Shown one piece after another: positions 22,993-34,569 of a stretch of 64,000 nucleotides of DNA. Location of the stretch: contig NC_081415.1 in assembly GCF_030272615.1 (NCBI RefSeq), forward strand, positions 423,115,757-423,179,756. Reading direction: 5' to 3'. The notes beneath the pieces are model-generated. The model was not told where the DNA came from. It did not search any database and saw only the letters and a program-made list of their open reading frames with translations. Made by a program: the position numbers and the translations under genes. The first letter of the stretch is position 1. Each line of letters begins with the position of its first letter. The stretch is from Cryptomeria japonica (taxonomy: Eukaryota; Streptophyta; Pinopsida; Cupressales; Cupressaceae).

Positions 22993-24432
22993 TTATTCCC
23001 AGGACAAAGGTTTAGTGAATATGTATGCTATCTGTTCTTTAGTGTTCACATAAACCAATATGACTTCTTTTGCTTCCACCTTTTCCTTCAAAAAGTTATG
23101 CTTGATTGATATGTGCTTAGTCTTGGAGTGAAATACCGGATTCTTGGATATGTCAATAGCTTTAGAGTTATCACAATGGATAACAATTGGATCATTACAA
23201 CTCACTTGTATATCCTTCAACATCTTCTTCATCCATAGAACTTGAGTACAATTGGTTGCGGCTACAACATATTCAACTTCAACAGTAGATAAAGAAATGC
23301 ATGACTACGTCTTGCTAATCCATGAAACCAACTTCTTCCCAAGGAATAATGCTCCACCAAATGTTCTCTTCTAGTCATCAACATCACCAACCCAATCTAC
23401 ATATGTATATGCACATAAAGTAAAGTCATCATCTTTAGGGTACCATAAACCATATTTAGTTGTTCCTTGCAAATACCGAAATATCCTTTTTATTGCACTT
23501 TAATGATTTTCTCTTGGATTACTTTGAAATCTTGATACAATACTAAGTACATTCATTATATCTGGTCTAGTCTAAGATAAATATAGAAAACCACCAATCA
23601 TGGATTTATATCTTGTAGAATTTACTGGAAGGGATACATCTTTAATTGACAAGTTTTCACTTGTAGCCATAGGAGTACTAACCGGTTTGGAGTTTTCCAT
23701 ACCAAATTTCTTCAACAATTCCCTTAGATGCTTGGTTTGATAGATAAAGATGCCTTTGTCAATCTGAGTAATCTGCAAACCTAGAAAAAATCTTATTTCT
23801 CCAGTCATAGACATTTCAAATTCACTCTGCATATTATCAAAAAATTCCATGCATAAATTTTATTCACCTCCAAAAATGATATCATCAACAAATACTTCAA
23901 TAATCAAAATATCATCATTAGTGATCTTATAATATAGGTTACTCTCATCATTACCTTTTACAAAATCAAGCTTCAAAAGATGCTTATCCAACCTTGCATA
24001 CTAAGCTCTAGGAGCCTGTTTGAGTCCATATAGGGCTTTTCTTAATCTGCAAACCATATTTTTGTCATCTGTCAGTGTAAATCCATCAGGTTGCTCAATA
24101 AAGACTTCCTCTTCAAGTTATCCATTCAAAAATGCACACTTAGCATCCATTTGATAGACCATGTAGTTCTTATAGGTTGCATAAGCAAGAAATAGTCTAA
24201 CAACTTCAATTCTAGCTACCGATGCAAAAGCTTCACCATAATCAATTCCTTCCTTCTGAGAATATCTTTTGCAAATCAATCTAGCCTTTTTTCTTACAAC
24301 TTGTCCATCCTCATTTAGTTTGTTTCTAAAAACCCATTTAGTTCCAATAACATTCTTTTTTTTAGGTCGGGGAACCAAAGTCCAGGTATTGTTCTTTTCT
24401 ATCTGATCTAATTCATATTCCATAGCTTTCAT
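22993..24432 (-). pseudogene. Element C reverse transcriptase and RNase H (broken)
   Basis: Minus-strand reading from 24432: MKAMEYELDQIEKNNTWTLV is the classic start of the copia reverse transcriptase domain, followed by TKWVFRNKLNEDG, YQMDAKCAFLNG and, beyond a stop, [11 protein letters not shown]. The active-site box reads FVDD (about 23890), a known variant of YVDD. Then come FFLGLQI and the connection segment STPMATSENL. The RNase H part has VIHCDNSKAIDI and HISIKHNFLKEKV (22993-23232). At least five stops and small gaps interrupt it. It would have copied element RNA into DNA in cytoplasmic particles. Confidence 0.88.
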
Positions 24433-24472
24433 CCAACATTCATCTTTACAAGCTTTAATTATTGATGCTAAT

Positions 24473-25789
24473 TCAATTTGAGAAATGAAACATACCTCTT
24501 AATTTTCCAATCTTCTTCTTGTCATAAATCACTTGTTTTTGTCTCCAATGATCTAATTTTTCAGAATGATTTAGCCTTACATAACTTGGTGTTTTCTGGT
24601 TTTCAGGTTCTCTATGTTGCTCTTCAGTTACAGTTGAGTTTTTTGATGATGTCGGGGTAACTGGTTCAGTATTTTGTTCTGGCAAAAGCATTACCAGATC
24701 AGTTATGATCATTCCCACTGTCGATTCACTGTCATAAGATTTAGCTTGGTCTTTGTACTGCTCATCCACTTTCACATTAGCGCTCTCCACAATTCTCTGC
24801 AATCTTTTGTTATAACATCTATATACTTTTCTTTTAGTTGAATAACCAAGAAATATTCCTTCACCACATCTAGGGTCAAACTTTCCAATGGAATCATCTC
24901 TTTTGATATAACACTTACTTCCAAAGATTCTGAAATACTCAAGAGTAGGAGAATGACCAAACCATGATTCATAAGGTATCTTACCAGTATCTCCTTTGAT
25001 ATGAACTCCGTTGAATGTATTAACCGTTGTACTTACTGCTTCTCTCTAGTAGATATGAGGCAAATTAGCTTTCATCATCATGCTTTTGGCTGCATCCAAA
25101 ATGGTTTTGTTCTTTCTTTCAACAATGTCATTCTCCTAAGGTGTCCGGGGAGCAGATAATTGTCTCCTAATACCATTTTTCTCACAATAACTATTAAATT
25201 CACCGGATGTGAATTCACCACCTTGGTCTGATCTCAAACACTTAATTTTCATTCCCATCTCAGTCTCAACCATAGCTTTAAAGATCTTGAATTTCTGAAA
25301 GGCTTCAGATTTTTCCCTTAGAAAATAAACCCACATTATTCTAGAATAGTCATTAGATTTATCAGGTATTCTCTTAAAATAAGTTTTGATTTGCTTACCC
25401 ATTTGACATTCCTTACATGTCAGATTATGAGGCTTAAGAATCTTAGGTAAATCTCTAACTGCCTTAGTTGAACTAATCTTTGCAATGCAATCAAAATTTA
25501 CATAACACAACCTCTTATGACATAGCCAACTTTCATCACTATGTGCAATCAAACATGTCTTTTCACCGGAGTTCAAATCAAAGATGTTACCTTTTGTCTA
25601 TGTACTGGTTGCAATCTCCAATCCTGATTTGCTAATGATTTTGCACTTTCCATCCTTGAATTGTAATTGAAATCCTCTATCTACCAACTTTCCTACACTC
25701 AAAAGATTATGCTTCAGACCTTCAACATAATAGACATTATCAGTGTTATGCTTACCATCCAATGAAATGGTTTCTCTTCCTTTGATCAT
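24473..25789 (-). pseudogene. Element C integrase (broken, part of the catalytic core deleted)
   Basis: Minus-strand reading shows a GAG-pre-integrase segment with GLKHNLLSVGKL (about 25720), a zinc-binding region with CKECQMGKQ, then directly NDYSRIMWVYFL. The stretch that normally holds the first catalytic Asp (HTDLxGP) between these is missing without loss of frame. The second Asp (LRSDQGGEF) and the VERKN Glu region are present, the latter behind a stop near 25140. The C-terminal Sirevirus/copia-type region with FLGYSTKRKVYR follows. The missing first Asp alone would kill integration. Confidence 0.82.
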
Positions 25790-25831
25790 GCATTCTTTGT
25801 TATTACCAAATCTGACTTGACCACCATCAAA

Positions 25832-27055
25832 TTATTCTAAGGTTAGAAATTTTCTTTTGTCACCTGTCATATGATGAGAACATCCATTGTTTATTGCCCA
25901 TTCATCTTTGTCTTCAACTTTTGCTGCAAGGGCCTTTTCCTCATTTATGATAACTGGTTCTAGATCATCTTCCTTCATAGCATAAAATACCCAGTCTTTT
26001 CCATTGTCGGATCCACTAGCTGAATTTCCTCTCAGTTCTTCTTCTGAGTCATCAGTTACTCCTTCCTCATCAGCATAGTAGCATGATTTGTTTTTGTTTC
26101 TCCTATACTTATGCTTGATCTGATATTCAGGGGTATGCTTAAAAGATATTTTTGCTCTTTCTTCCAAATTTGAATTCCTTTTAGGACATATAGATGCAAA
26201 ATGACCTATCTTATTACATGCAAAACATTTGAAAGGATATTTTCCTTCATACTTACTTCTTGTCGGACCTCTAGGTATCCTTCTAGAAAATAGGGCTTCA
26301 AGTTTCACAAGATCTTCATCTTCTTTCCTAATCTCTTCCAATTCCTTTGCATTCAAAACTTTCCAATCTTTCTTGTCGGTTGATGATCTAGATGCCTTAA
26401 ATGTAGTATCAATATTTGTAGCTCTAGGAGGACCAAATTCTTCAATCTCAAAAGAAGATATCTTCCCAACAAGAGTATCTCTATTGACAGAAGAATTAGG
26501 CATTAGTTCTTAGCTCATTAATTGCAGTTACCTTCATCTTATATGTCGGTGGCAAAACCCTTAATACTTTTGAAACAATCTCTTCCTCACTTAGAGATCC
26601 ACCACAACACTGAATTCCTAATACAATTTCATTTACCCTTTCCATGAATGCATAAATTCTTTCATCTTCCTTCATATTCAAGTTTTCATATCTTACCCGA
26701 TAACATTCAAGTTTTGTGATTTTAACAGTGGGATCACCTTCATTTAGAGTCTCCAACTTGTCTCATGTAGCTTTTGTCGATAGGGCTTCTCTAGCTCTGT
26801 AGTCATTCTCAATGTTCTTATCCAAGTTTGTCAGTACATGAATGTCAGATATTGAATTATGAGGAGTGTAACCATTTTGAGTTATTTCCCAACTTTCCTT
26901 TCCAATGCATCTTAAATGAGTCTCCCTCTGAATCTTTCATACTCCATAGTTTGTTCTATCAAGCCTAGGGTTGTCCTTTCAGAAAATAATAGTTGAACTA
27001 TTAGTTTCCATATGATCTTCCTCAATCGGTGAAGCTTCTGCAAAAAGAGGACCAG
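25832..27055 (-). pseudogene. Element C Gag (UBN2 type, one CCHC) and protease-like end (broken)
   Basis: On the minus strand the UBN2-type Gag signature lies at 26496-26756 (ENLNMKEDERIYAFMERVNE, then VLRVLPPTYK). One knuckle, CFACNKIGHFASIC, lies at 26186-26227, followed by an acidic stretch and WAINNGCSHHMTG near 25883-25891. The last is the copia protease active site, where DSG is expected and NNG is found, so the catalytic Asp is lost. Frame changes occur near 26500 and upstream of 26760. Only one knuckle is present, against four or five positions in elements A and B. Confidence 0.82.
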
Positions 27056-27067
27056 GCTCTGATACCA
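27055..27067 (-). promoter_or_regulatory. Primer-binding site of element C
   Basis: On the minus strand this is TGGTATCAGAGCC, a perfect initiator-Met-type primer site, two bases from the LTR remnant end CCTAACA. Confidence 0.9.
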
Positions 27068-27069
27068 AT

Positions 27070-27143
27070 TGTTAGGATAATCTGTTAAAAATTGATTCAC
27101 CCCCCCCCCCCCCCACCTTAGTTGTTCACCGGTTATCCTAATA
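27070..27143. repeat. Anomalous 74-bp LTR remnant at the right end of element C
   Basis: On the plus strand it begins TGTTAGGATAA (the normal LTR terminus next to the primer site) and within a few bases switches to AAATTGATTCACCCC, a C run, CTTAGTTGTTCACCGG and TTATCCTAATA. The latter is a U5 end in the opposite orientation to element C. The segment therefore has inverted terminal TTAGGATAA/TTATCCTAA, and no full 5' LTR exists. Confidence 0.65.
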
Positions 27144-27148
27144 GATAA

Positions 27149-27600
27149 TTCAACTTCTGTTGCCTCTTACTTGTAGCTCTACTCTACAACTACTCATTTT
27201 TCTCCTGATACTTCTACTCTGCAACAACCAAATGTTGTTTCGGAATAGCCCCCTGTTGTTCTGCAACACCCGACTCCTACCCTATAGCTGCAATCTCTTG
27301 ACTCTACTGATGGTTTCCATGTGAGGTCCTTACCACATGATTATGCTCTTGATGGTCTCAATGAAAGTATCACTTGGACTGTTGTTTGTCATAGACAAAA
27401 GAGGAAGTTCTCCCCACCCCCACAAACCTCTCCTTGTTAAGGTTTGGGTGTCTCTACCTTTCCTTAAGTTAGGTTTGGGTTGTTAAAGGTTAGAGATATT
27501 TTTTTTGCTATTGTGTTGTTGATATTCTCTGACTATGTTAAAGGGTTGGCACCCTAGTTAACACTGCTTATTAATCAAAATCAACTGAAGTATCAATTTT
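27149..27600 (+). pseudogene. LINE ORF1 fragment, 3' side of the element C insertion, with tail
   Basis: The plus frame contains Ser/Thr/Pro-rich sequence with stops, then SITWTVVCHRQKRKF and a basic/Pro-rich end. About 130 bp later follows the tail AAAGGGTTGGCACCCTAGTT and a TTATTAATC stretch. It is the continuation of 13199-13502 and a relative of 1129-1630. No reverse transcriptase lies between ORF1 and the tail. Confidence 0.45.
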
Positions 27601-28190
27601 GCTTTTAAAACTGACTAGAAATGCTTTATTTTTATGAATTTAATTATCCCACTATTTTATTAATTTCATCTTTACTTTATTAAGTAAATAAATTTGCATC
27701 AAATTATATTCTAGAAATTTGGGCCATGTTATTGCAAGTATAATTTACCTAGATGATTTATGATGCTCAAAAGTGGGTCAAGATTCCAAAACCATTTTGT
27801 AGGCTCCCTCTTACATTCTCTTATAAGCACCTTAGAATTTCTTATACATCTTAAAATGTCATAGATGCTATTAAACATTTTACATGAATTAGATACCCTT
27901 ATAAACTCTTACACACATGATGCCAATGTGAATAGGTACAATACAAAACTCAATCATAAGTGGAATGCATGTTTCCATGTAGATATAATAATTAAATATT
28001 AGATAATTTGAGCATTAGGACTTGCAAGGTACATATGATACACATAATGCAAATATTTTTTCATCTCATTTGTACAAGATTTTGTTTTTCAACTACCAAG
28101 ATTATTGATATTAAAATTAATAAATTTTGATTTATGATTTGATAATGAATACATTGCTTAATTAATAAAACTATATCGTACCATTATCAT
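27601..28190. other. No gene recognised
   Basis: AT-rich sequence between the LINE tail and the tandem 3.28-kb repeat. No supported frame. Confidence 0.55.
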
Positions 28191-28389
28191 GGAAAACTTT
28201 AAGAACCCCCCGCCCCCTCGGACAAGGTGTAAAAACCTGGCAAAAGGTGTATAATTGCTGACAAAATTATTAATTTTACTGGTGATTTGCAGTTTACGGA
28301 GAAAAAATAATAATCTCCATTGGCGAATCATTCGTGATGGCTCAAAGTTTGTGAAAAATCTTGGCGAATTGTAATGTTTTTAAAACCCA

Positions 28390-28612
28390 AAAAAAATTTT
28401 GGATGGGCAACTTGTAATGTTTTTAAAACTAGAAAAAATATTTGCATTGGTGATTTCAACCTATTTTCAAACCATAAAAAAAATATATTGGCGATTCCAA
28501 CCTATTTTCAAACCATAACAAAAATATATTGGCGACTTCAACCTATTTTCAAACCATAAAAAAAAACTATTGTCGATTTCAACCTTTTTCCAAAACGTAA
28601 ATAAAATATATT
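28390..28612 (+). repeat. 41-bp tandem block in copy 1
   Basis: About five diverged units of the type ATTGGCGATTTCAACCTATT plus TTCAAACCATAA and an A run, for example at 28486 and 28527. Units differ mainly in A-run length. Confidence 0.85.
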
Positions 28613-28948
28613 GGCACCTCAACAGTCCTCGTCAAGTCATTAAAACATGTGGCACACAGTCGTCAACCCTCTACATGAAAGACTTCCCATTAGAAAATAT
28701 CAGGACCTAGCGACAAGCCCTTATGACTCTATCTCTAGCTCATAAGCTGAAAATGCTAAGCCTTCATAACCTCGAGAGCTAGCGACTGAGGGCAACTGAA
28801 CTACCACTCGCCAATTCTCGACCTCAAAATGTTAAGTCCTCGTCATCGCAATGACTTGGAGATAGTGGTAACTTTAACAGTTGTTGCATACTCACCAACA
28901 TAAAACTGTTTATCTCTTAACCACTAGCACTTCACTTGCAAGCTTGCG

Positions 28949-29700
28949 GCTTGATCACGTCTTCAGACATTTAACCTCGCGAGTTGGTGATAACCATAAA
29001 ACTTAACCACAAACTATCCAGTCACTAGCTCGTGACCTAAAAATGCTAACATTAAAAAAACATGAGAGCTAGCGACAACTGTATGAAATGAGTTACTCAC
29101 TAACTCTCATGGCTATAATGCATGACATCAGACCAACTCAAGACCTTGCGACCAAAGCAATTTCATTAACAATCTCCAGCTCGCTAACATAAAATGCTAA
29201 CACCCAAAAAGCTAGAGACCTCGCGATGTAAACCCAAACCAACTTGTCGCCAACTCGCGGCTTGATCACCTCTTCAGACATTTAACCTCGCGAGCTGGGG
29301 ATAACCATAAAACTTAACCACAAACTGTCTAGTTGCTAGCTCGCGACCTAAAAATGCTAACATCAAACAAACATGAGAGCTAGCAACAACTGTATGAAAT
29401 GACTTACTCACTAACTCTCGTAGCTATAATGCATGATAGCAGACCAACTCGAGACCTCGCAACCAAAGCAATTTTATCAACAATATCTAGCTCAACAACA
29501 TAAAACACTAACACCCAAAAAGCTAGAGACCTCGCGATTCAAACCCAAACCAGCTTGTTGCCAGCTCGCGTCTTGATCACGTCTTCCGAAATTTAACCTC
29601 GCGAGCTAGCGATAACCATAAAACTTAACCACAAACTGTCTAGTCACTAGCTCACGACCTAAAAATGCTAACATTAAACAAACATGAGAGCTAGCGACAA
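28949..29700 (+). repeat. ~311-bp tandem repeats in copy 1
   Basis: The landmark CTTGATCACNTCTTC recurs at about 28950, 29261 and 29572, and the units include TCGCGACC, GAGAGCTAGCGACAA and CTAACATTAAACAAACATGA. About 2.4 units are present. CG-bearing words such as CTCGCGAGCTGGCGA stand out from the AT-rich surroundings. Confidence 0.85.
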
Positions 29701-30933
29701 CTATGGTGGCAAGCTAATATGTACAAGGAATTTTTAAGGCTTGGATGTCGACTCATTCTTGAGGGACTAGTTTGAAGGTTTCTCCTAAGTCGAGGTTAAT
29801 TAGACAATCAAGGAAGACGGTTTTAAAGGCATAAAAGGATTGGATAGCTTTTGAGTTAGAGATGGGAGATCACGAATTCCTCTGAGAAATCATAGGTTGC
29901 TTGTTGTCAGGAATTTTGAAGCAGAATTTGTACAATCAAGGAGGAATAAAATCAGAACAAAATATTTCACATAAGATGAGCCTTAGCAAGATGCAGTGGA
30001 TTTGATAGGCATGACTTCTAGAGTCCATAGCTGGTAGGGTGAGTTGAAAAGCACCAAAATGATGATTTTTCACGTGAATGAGCATCACCAGATGAAGTGT
30101 TAAAAATTTATAAATACAATGGTGTGGTGACTTAATTGGTATAAGAGAAAATAAACCTTTTTCATTTTCTGAGAGTGATTTTTTCCTCAGAAAGGAAGAT
30201 GATGTTTGAGCAGGATCGTGCATGGAGTTGTTGTGTGCTCTGTGATACTGGATGGGTGTTTTTTATTTCTCTCCTATGTGAGTTTGTTTATTGTTAGAGG
30301 GGTTGTGAAAGTGAGAAGGATTGCTATAGGGGGTGTGAAAGCCTTTTTTTATCAAGAAAGGCCACGCATGGCACATCCTCTGCTTCTCCTTTGCCACTAG
30401 ATGGTAGGGGGTTCAAAGAAGGATCTCGTAGAGGAATGAAAGAAGGATTTATTTGGGTGGGGACTGGCAGCCAGTCAACTTTATGACGATATGGAAGTTG
30501 TGATGCCTCCCCAACATATTATGTTTACCTTGAAGCTCCTCTTTCGACTTTCTTTGAGCCTGGGCATGAAGGCTCGAGCTCCTCTTTCCACTTTCTCTAA
30601 TCTTGGGAAGGAAGGTTGAAGCTCCTCCTTTATTTTAGGGGTGACTTTACTTCTTGTCAGGACCGAGTATCCCTTCCGAGAAGGGAAACACTCTATTGGA
30701 TAGAACGTAACATCTCACACTCCATTTGAAGGCATCAGGGTGATAATGGCACGACTCAAGTAGTTTTGCTTCTACCAATTTTCAGTTGAAAATTTTGATT
30801 CATGGGTGACAACGCATGGATAAAGAATGTTTTTGTAACAGAATTGCATATGGCCTTTTAGGTCTAATTGCTAAGAGTAAATATTCTGTTGACATGTGTC
30901 TCTTGGCCTGAAGCTTGTTGCTTCCTTTTCTTC

Positions 30934-30942
30934 TATAAAAAG
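30934..30942 (+). promoter_or_regulatory. TATA-type box in repeat copy 1
   Basis: TATAAAAAG about 370 bp before the ATG at 31304. The same box occurs at the matching place in copy 2 (34199). It resembles an LTR or gene promoter; activity is not shown. Confidence 0.45.
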
Positions 30943-31303
30943 GGAAATCAAGGCCATTAGAAGGGTTCATTTTTGGGGGGTCCCTTGAGGGTTCCAAAAT
31001 TCTAGTGCCTTTGGGGTTCCTTTTCTGGTTCTAGTAGTGAGTCTAGGTGAGGGGAGCAAGTTGTATAGTCATTTATAGAGCAAATGAAAAGCATTTAGTG
31101 TCAAGATTTGTGAAAGTTCTTAAAGGAGTTATATATAAATTTATTTTGTGATAGAATTAGTAATTTTATTCAATAGAAATAAAATTCTGATCTATTTCTC
31201 TCCCATGTATATTTCTATCATATTTCTAATGAACAAAATCAAGAGTTTTTTCATTTGTTGCATTGTTATGGTGTATGTAATTTTTCATTTCATGCTTCCT
31301 ATT

Positions 31304-31467
31304 ATGCCCAGGAATGTAGAATTTTTGTTAGTCTAGAATCATATTAAGGATGCACCTCATTATAACTAGTGGGCGGATTACTTAAGGGAAGAGGGTTTTG
31401 AGGTCCCAGAAAACTTGCCAAACATACCGATGGATAAGATGCAACAAATCTTGAATGTTCACAATAG
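31304..31467 (+). pseudogene. Start of an unknown element ORF, copy 1 (truncated)
   Basis: The ATG at 31304 opens MPRNVEFLLV, then a stop, then a frame that matches copy 2 (DAPHYN, a second stop, WADYLREEGFEVP). It runs to the end of the repeat unit and is cut by the next copy. It may be the first residues of a Gag-like or other element protein. I do not recognise it. Confidence 0.4.
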
Positions 31468-31699
31468 GGAAAACTTTAAGAAACCCCCTCCTCGGATAAG
31501 GTGTAAAAACATGGTGAAAGGTGTATAATTGTCGAGGAAAATATTAATTTTACTGGTGAAATTTTGCGTTTTACGGAGAAAAAATAATAATCTCCATTGG
31601 TGAATCATTCGTGATCGCTCAAAGTTTGTGAAAAATCCTCACAAATTGTAATGTTTTCAAAACCAAAAAAAATATTTGCATGGGCGAATTGTAATGTTT

Positions 31700-31890
31700 T
31701 TAAAACTAGAAAAAATATTTGCATTGGCGATTTCAACCTATTTTCAAACCATAAAAAAAAAATATTGGTGATTTTAACCTATTTTCAAACCATAAAAAAA
31801 AATATTGGCTATTTCAACCTATTTTCAAACCATAAAAAAAAAATATTGGTGATTTTAACCTTTTTACAAAACATAAAAAAAAAATATTGG
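31700..31890 (+). repeat. 41-bp tandem block in copy 2
   Basis: Four to five units of the type TTGGTGATTTTAACCTATTT followed by TCAAACCATAA and an A run, period about 40 bp. It corresponds to 28390-28612. Confidence 0.85.
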
Positions 31891-32223
31891 CACCTCAGCA
31901 GTCCCCATCAAGTCATTAAAACACGTGGCACACAGTCGTCAACCCTCTACCTGAAAGACTGCCCATTAAAAAATCTCGCGACCTAGTGACAAGCCCTTAC
32001 GACTTTATCTCCAACTCGCAAGCTGAAAATGCTAAGCCTTCATAACCTCGAGAGCTAGCGACTGAGGGCAACTGAACCGCCACTCACCAATTCTCGACCT
32101 CAAAATGTTAAGTCCTCATCACTGCAATGACCTTGAGATAGTGGTAACTTTAACCCTTGTCGTATACTCGCCAACATAAAATTGTTTATCTCTTAACCGC
32201 TAGCACTTCACTTGCAAGCTCGC

Positions 32224-32960
32224 GACTTGATCACGTCTTCAAAAATTTAACCTCGTGAGCTGGCGATAACCATAAAACTTAACCACAAATTGTCTAGTCG
32301 CTAGCTCATGACCTAAAAATGCTAACATTAAACAAATATGAGAGCTAGCGACAACTATATGAAATGAGTTACTCGCTAACTCTCACGGCTATAATGCATG
32401 ACATCAGACCAACTCAAGACCTCGTGACCAAAGCAATTTTATTAACAATCTCCAGCTCGCTAACAACCAAAAAGATAGAGACCTTGCGATGTACACCAAA
32501 ACCAACTTGTCATCAACTAGTGGCTTGATCACCTCTTCAAACATTTAACCTCACGAGCTGGCGATAACCATAAAACTTAACCACGAACTGTCTAGTCGGT
32601 AGGTCGCGACCTAAAAATGCTAACATCAAACAAATGTGAGAGCTAGCGACAACTGTATGAAATGACTTACTCGCTAAATCTTGCGATTATAATGTATGAC
32701 ATTAGACCAACTCGAGACCTCGCAACCAAAGCAATTTCATTAACAATATCCATCTCGCCAACATAAAACGCTAACACCCAAAAAGTTAGAGACCTCGCGA
32801 TTCGAACCCAAACCAACTTGTCACTAGCTCGCGACTTGATCACGTCTTCAAATATTTAACCTTGCGAGCTAGCAATAACCATAAAACTTAACAACAAACT
32901 ATCTAGTCGCTAGCTTGCGACCAAAAAATGCTAACATTAAACAAACATGAGAGCTAGTGA
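32224..32960 (+). repeat. ~300-311-bp tandem repeats in copy 2
   Basis: CTTGATCACNTCTTC landmarks at about 32225, 32524 and 32835. The first interval is shorter (299 bp) because part of a unit near 32465 is missing. Confidence 0.85.
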
Positions 32961-34198
32961 CAATTGTGGTGGCAAGCTAATATATACGAGGAATATTTAA
33001 GGCTTGGATGTCAACTCATTCCTGAGGGAATAGTTTGAAGGTTTCTCCTGAGTCGAGGTTGATTAGACAAGAAAGGACGATGGTTTCGGAGGCATAAAAG
33101 GATTGGATAGCTTCTGAGTTAGAGATGGGAGATCACAGATTCCTCTGAGAAATTAGAGGTTGCTTGTTGTCAGGGATTTTGAAGCAGAATTTGTATAATC
33201 AAGCAGGAATAAAACTAGAACAAAATCATTCACATAAGATGAGCCTTAGCAGGATGTAGTGGATTTGATAGGCATGACTTCTAGAGTCCATAGCTGGTAG
33301 GGTGAGTTGAAAAGCACCAAAATGATGATTTTTCACCTGAATGAGCATCACTAGATGAAGTGTTAAAAATTTATAAATACAATGGGGTGGTGACTTAATT
33401 GGTATAAGAGAAAATAAACCTTTTTCATTTTTTGAGAATGGTTTTTTCCTCAGAAAGGAAGATGATGTTTGAGTAGGATTGTGCATGGAGTTGTTGTGTG
33501 CTCTGTGATACCAGATGGGTGTTTTTTTTTTTTTTCTCCTATGTGAGTTTGTTTATTGTCAGAGGGGTTGTGAAAGTGAGAAGGATTACCAGAGGGGGTG
33601 TGAAAGCCTTTTCTTATCAAGAAAGGTCATGCATGACACATCCTCTGCTTCTACTCGGCCATTAGATGGCAGGGGGTTCAAAGAAGGAGCCTGCAGAGGA
33701 ATGAAAGAAGGATTTGTTTGGGTGGGGACTGGCAGCCAATCATCTTTGTGATGACATGGAAGCCACGACGCCCCCCCAACATATTATGTTTACCCTAAAG
33801 CTCCTCTTTCCACTTTCTCTAATCTTGGGCATGAAGGCTTGAGCTCCTCTTTCCACTTTCTTTGATCCTAGGCATGAAGGCTAAAGCTCCTCTTCTATTT
33901 TAGGGGTGACTTTACTTCTTGCCAGGACCCAATATCCCTTCTGAGAAGGGAAACACTCTATTAGAAAGGACGTAACATCTCACACTCCATCTGAAGGCAT
34001 CAGGGTGATAATGGCACAACTCAAAAAGTTTTGCTTCTACCAATTTTAAGTTGAAAATTTTGATTCACGAGTGCCAGCGCATGGATAAAAGATATTTTAA
34101 TAACATAATTACATATGGCCTTTTAGGCCCAATTGCTGAGAGTAAATGTTTTGTTGACATGTGTCTCTTGGCCTGAAGCTTGTTGCTCCCTTTTCTTC

Positions 34199-34208
34199 TA
34201 TAAAAAGA
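34199..34208 (+). promoter_or_regulatory. TATA-type box in repeat copy 2
   Basis: TATAAAAAGA at the place equivalent to 30934, about 370 bp before the ATG at 34570. Confidence 0.45.
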
Positions 34209-34569
34209 GAAATCAAGGCCATTAGAAGGGCTCCTTTTTGGGTTGTCTCTTGAGGGTTCCGAAATTCTGGTGCCTTTGGGGTTCCTTTTCTGGTTCGATT
34301 AGTGAGTCTAGGTGAAGGGAGCAAGTTGTATAGTCATTTACAGAGAAAATGAAAAGCATTTAGTGTCAAGCTTTGTGCAGTTTCTTGAAGGAGTTATATG
34401 TAAATTTATTTTGTGACAGAAGTAGTAATTTTATTCAATAGAAATATAAATTTTGATCTATTTCTCTCCGATGTATAATTCTATCATCTTTCAAATGAAC
34501 AGAATCAAGAGTTTTTTCATTTGTTGCATTGTTATGGTGTATGTAATTTTTCATTTCATGCTTCCTATT

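Larger units (their letters stand above)
13503..27143 (-). mobile_element. Element C: Ty1/copia (Sirevirus-like), minus strand, interrupted by element B
   Basis: The outer ends are TGTTAGGATAACC on the left and GGTTATCCTAATA on the right, with imperfect flanking repeats GATGA/GATAA. Read on the minus strand the order is primer-binding site (27055-27067), Gag with one CCHC, protease-like region, integrase, reverse transcriptase, RNase H, polypurine tract (about 22784-22797), and a 3' LTR running down to 13503. This is the Ty1/copia order. Element B (14,157-22,140) sits inside the 3' LTR. All proteins are broken by stops and frame changes. The right end is abnormal: only 74 bp of LTR-related sequence remains. 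Confidence 0.82.
28191..31467 (+). repeat. 3.28-kb tandem unit, copy 1
   Basis: It starts GGAAAACTTTAAGAA and runs to the point where the same start recurs at 31468 (period 3,277 bp). In order it holds a 41-bp tandem block, a GC-punctuated region with ~311-bp repeats, a unique-looking part, a 43-bp repeat block (30,535-30,640), a TATA-type promoter and the start of an unknown frame. Copies 1 and 2 are diverged but collinear over their full length. The origin is unresolved: a segmental tandem duplication, or the product of recombination of an LTR-type element. Confidence 0.8.

Noticed and set aside
28949-29700. CRISPR-like spaced repeats
   Set aside because: Units are ~311 bp with diverged copies and no unique spacers between short conserved repeats, in a plant nuclear context.
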